From NCBI GenBank assembly GCA_046047235.1, contig JBJOII010000094.1, forward strand, positions 1 to 17,732: 17,732 bases of DNA, written 5' to 3'. The notes beneath the pieces are model-generated. The model was not told the DNA's origin, did no database searches, and saw only the letters and a program-made list of their open reading frames with translations. Shown piece by piece: positions 16,583 to 17,732 of this stretch. Position numbers and translations under genes: made by a program. Origin of the DNA: JBMTVN01 sp046047235. GTDB lineage: Bacteria > Verrucomicrobiota > Verrucomicrobiia > Limisphaerales > JAHDYP01. Position 1 is the first letter of the stretch. Each line of letters begins with the position of its first letter.

Positions 16583-17254
16583 ATGGAATACTGCATCGAA
16601 GGTGTCCTCGCCCAAACCGCCCGCCTCATCCTCCAACCCGGCGATACCTGTTGGGCCAGTAAAGGCGCCCTCATGTCCCTCGACCCAGACGTCCAATGGA
16701 CCCTCCGTATCCCCGGCGGACTCAGCGGCTCCGTCCGCCGCATGCTCTCCGGTGAAGGCCTCGGCCTCACCTACATCACCGGCTCGCGGGCCAACCAGCA
16801 AGTCACCCTCAGCACCAATCAACCCGGAAAAATCCTCCCGTGGAACCTTGCCGACGGCCCCGTCGTTACCACCCGCGGGTCCTTCGTCGCCGCCTTCGGA
16901 CCCCAAATCGATATCGATGTCACCGTCGCCCGACGCGCCGGAGCCGCCTTCTTCGGCGGCGCCGGACTCTTCCTCCAGCAGATCTCCGGACAAGGCACCG
17001 TCCTCATCCATGGAGCCGGCGACTTCATCGAGCAAATCCTCCACCCGGGTGAATCCACCGTCGTGAGCACCGGCAACCTCGCTGCCTTCGCCAAGAGCGT
17101 CGACTACAACATCCAAACCACCGGAGGCATCAAACAAGTCCTCTTCTCCGGCGAAGGCCTCTTCATGACCCACCTCACCGGCCCCGGCCGCGTCCTCCTC
17201 CAAAGCCTCAAACGACACCGCATGTCCGCCCAACGAGGCAGCCCGGGGGCCTGA
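16583..17254 (+). CDS. AIM24 / TIGR00266 family protein
   Basis: This 223-residue protein is predicted to be beta-rich. It has repeated Gly-rich turns such as GGAGLFLQQISGQGTVLIHG, SGEGLFMTHLTGPGRVLL and an earlier degenerate SGEGLGLTYITG. This pattern is typical of the AIM24 (TIGR00266) family, which is widespread in bacteria and includes the mitochondrial protein Aim24; the bacterial role is unknown. No signal peptide or membrane segment is seen, so it is probably cytosolic. It starts 15 bases after the beta-galactosidase stop, which suggests shared transcription, though the link looks incidental rather than metabolic. No Shine-Dalgarno site is visible. The C terminus ends in a basic tail (KRHRMSAQRG). 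Family membership is fairly secure; function is not. Confidence 0.85.
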   Translation: MEYCIEGVLAQTARLILQPGDTCWASKGALMSLDPDVQWTLRIPGGLSGSVRRMLSGEGLGLTYITGSRANQQVTLSTNQPGKILPWNLADGPVVTTRGSFVAAFGPQIDIDVTVARRAGAAFFGGAGLFLQQISGQGTVLIHGAGDFIEQILHPGESTVVSTGNLAAFAKSVDYNIQTTGGIKQVLFSGEGLFMTHLTGPGRVLLQSLKRHRMSAQRGSPGA

Positions 17255-17271
17255 TCCCCTCCCCAACCCGA

Positions 17272-17627
17272 ATGCGCCAACTCCTCCACCGGACCCGACG
17301 CGCGTTCCTATACAACATCATCCGCTTCTTCCCCATCCGACACGCCACCGAACACATCGCCCGCGGCTTCGCCCTCGGGGTCGCCCCCAGCTTCTTCCCC
17401 AGCTTCGGCTCCGGCGCCGTCCTCCCCTCCTCACCTTCCTCTGGCCCGTCCTCTTCCTCCGCAACATGCAAAACGAATCCCTCTTCATCCACCCCCGACT
17501 CCTCATTGATAACCTCAACGACGTAACCGAAAAAGCCATCCAAACCCACCTCTAGGCACCCGCCCTCACGCTCTGAGCCATCCTCAACGACGCCATCACC
17601 GCCTGCCTCGCCTACCGCTGGAACTAA
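17272..17627 (+). pseudogene. Decayed DUF2062-like membrane protein gene
   Basis: The frame starting at ATG 17272 encodes a DUF2062-like N terminus (ATEHIARGFALGVAPSFFPS, then FGSG) and then turns into Ser/Pro-rich nonsense, stopping at 17524-17526. From about 17425 the adjacent frame carries the sensible continuation LLTFLWPVLFLRNMQNESLF and LLIDNLNDVTEKAIQTHL. It hits TAG at 17553, continues APALTL, hits TGA at 17574, and then reads AILNDAITACLAYRWN to TAA at 17625-17627, which resembles a normal membrane-protein end. In DUF2062 proteins I would expect about 30-40 more residues between the GxFPSFG motif and the LTFLWP segment, so an internal deletion probably caused the frame change. Two nonsense codons then show advanced decay. 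It follows the AIM24 gene by 17 bases. The family call is moderate; the broken state is clearer. Confidence 0.65.
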
Positions 17628-17732
17628 CACCCCCCCGCCCCCCGTAGCCCCCTGACGCCCCACCCCAACAGCGGCTCAGACCTTCTATTCATAACCCACT
17701 CCCCGGCAACCCCTTATACTTTTCCAGACCTT
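17628..17732. other. Right-edge tail with no recognised feature
   Basis: These 105 C-rich bases follow the decayed gene. I find no terminator hairpin, RNA gene or coding start that I can support. Confidence 0.5.

Noticed and set aside
15686..17266. Long minus-strand open frame of 526 codons opposite the beta-galactosidase and AIM24 genes
   Set aside because: The product is a Gly/Asp/Val-rich sequence without domains, as expected from the complement of C-ending codons. It spans two well-supported genes and their junction.
17553..17576. Reading TAG/TGA in the DUF2062-like gene as recoding rather than decay
   Set aside because: TGA serves as a normal stop for many genes in the window, no recoding structure is visible, and a frame change is also present.

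Overview
The window looks like chromosomal DNA of a member of the Planctomycetota-Verrucomicrobiota-Chlamydiota superphylum, most likely a Verrucomicrobiota bacterium. The evidence is a giant PSCyt1/WD40/PSCyt2/PSD1 cytochrome-like protein followed by a Tat-signal DUF1501 partner, HpnD and HpnK homologues, and a very strong base-composition skew. The plus strand is C-rich and G-poor from end to end, whichever strand the gene is on. Minus-strand genes therefore use G-ending codons and encode Gly/Val/Glu/Arg-rich proteins, while plus-strand genes use C-ending codons and encode Pro/Thr/Ser/His/Asn-rich proteins. No species can be named from the sequence alone.

Layout: positions 1-12516 hold ten tightly packed minus-strand genes. 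Read in transcription order (right to left) they are yicC, gmk, coaC, a six-TM sensor histidine kinase, an NtrC-type sigma-54 response regulator, a small membrane protein with a His/Arg-rich tail, hpnD, hpnK, then after a 110-base gap the giant cytochrome/WD40 protein, and finally the first codons of a DUF1501 protein running off the left edge. From yicC to hpnK the stop/start distances run from 4-base overlaps (TTGA, ATGA, GTGA) to 17 bases, so these eight genes probably form one transcription unit. The last two may form a second.

Divergently, from 12638, lies a plus-strand set: a SLOG-like TIGR00725 family protein, a 267-base non-coding spacer, a secreted glycoside hydrolase family 2 beta-galactosidase, an AIM24/TIGR00266 family protein, and a decayed DUF2062-like gene with a frame change and two in-frame stops. 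The spacer carries 18 consecutive 7-base units in one register and a perfect 9-bp hairpin followed by four T.

Functionally, yicC/gmk/coaC are core RNA, nucleotide and coenzyme A genes. The two-component pair plus the small membrane protein sit between them and two isoprenoid/hopanoid-associated genes, which suggests but does not prove a link between envelope sensing and isoprenoid lipid synthesis. The giant cytochrome-like protein and its Tat partner belong to a periplasmic or surface pair that is widespread in this superphylum but poorly understood. I found no phage, transposon, CRISPR, tRNA or rRNA. The most unusual items are the in-register heptamer array, the strand-wide skew, the gene order linking a two-component system to hpnD/hpnK, and the decayed DUF2062 gene.
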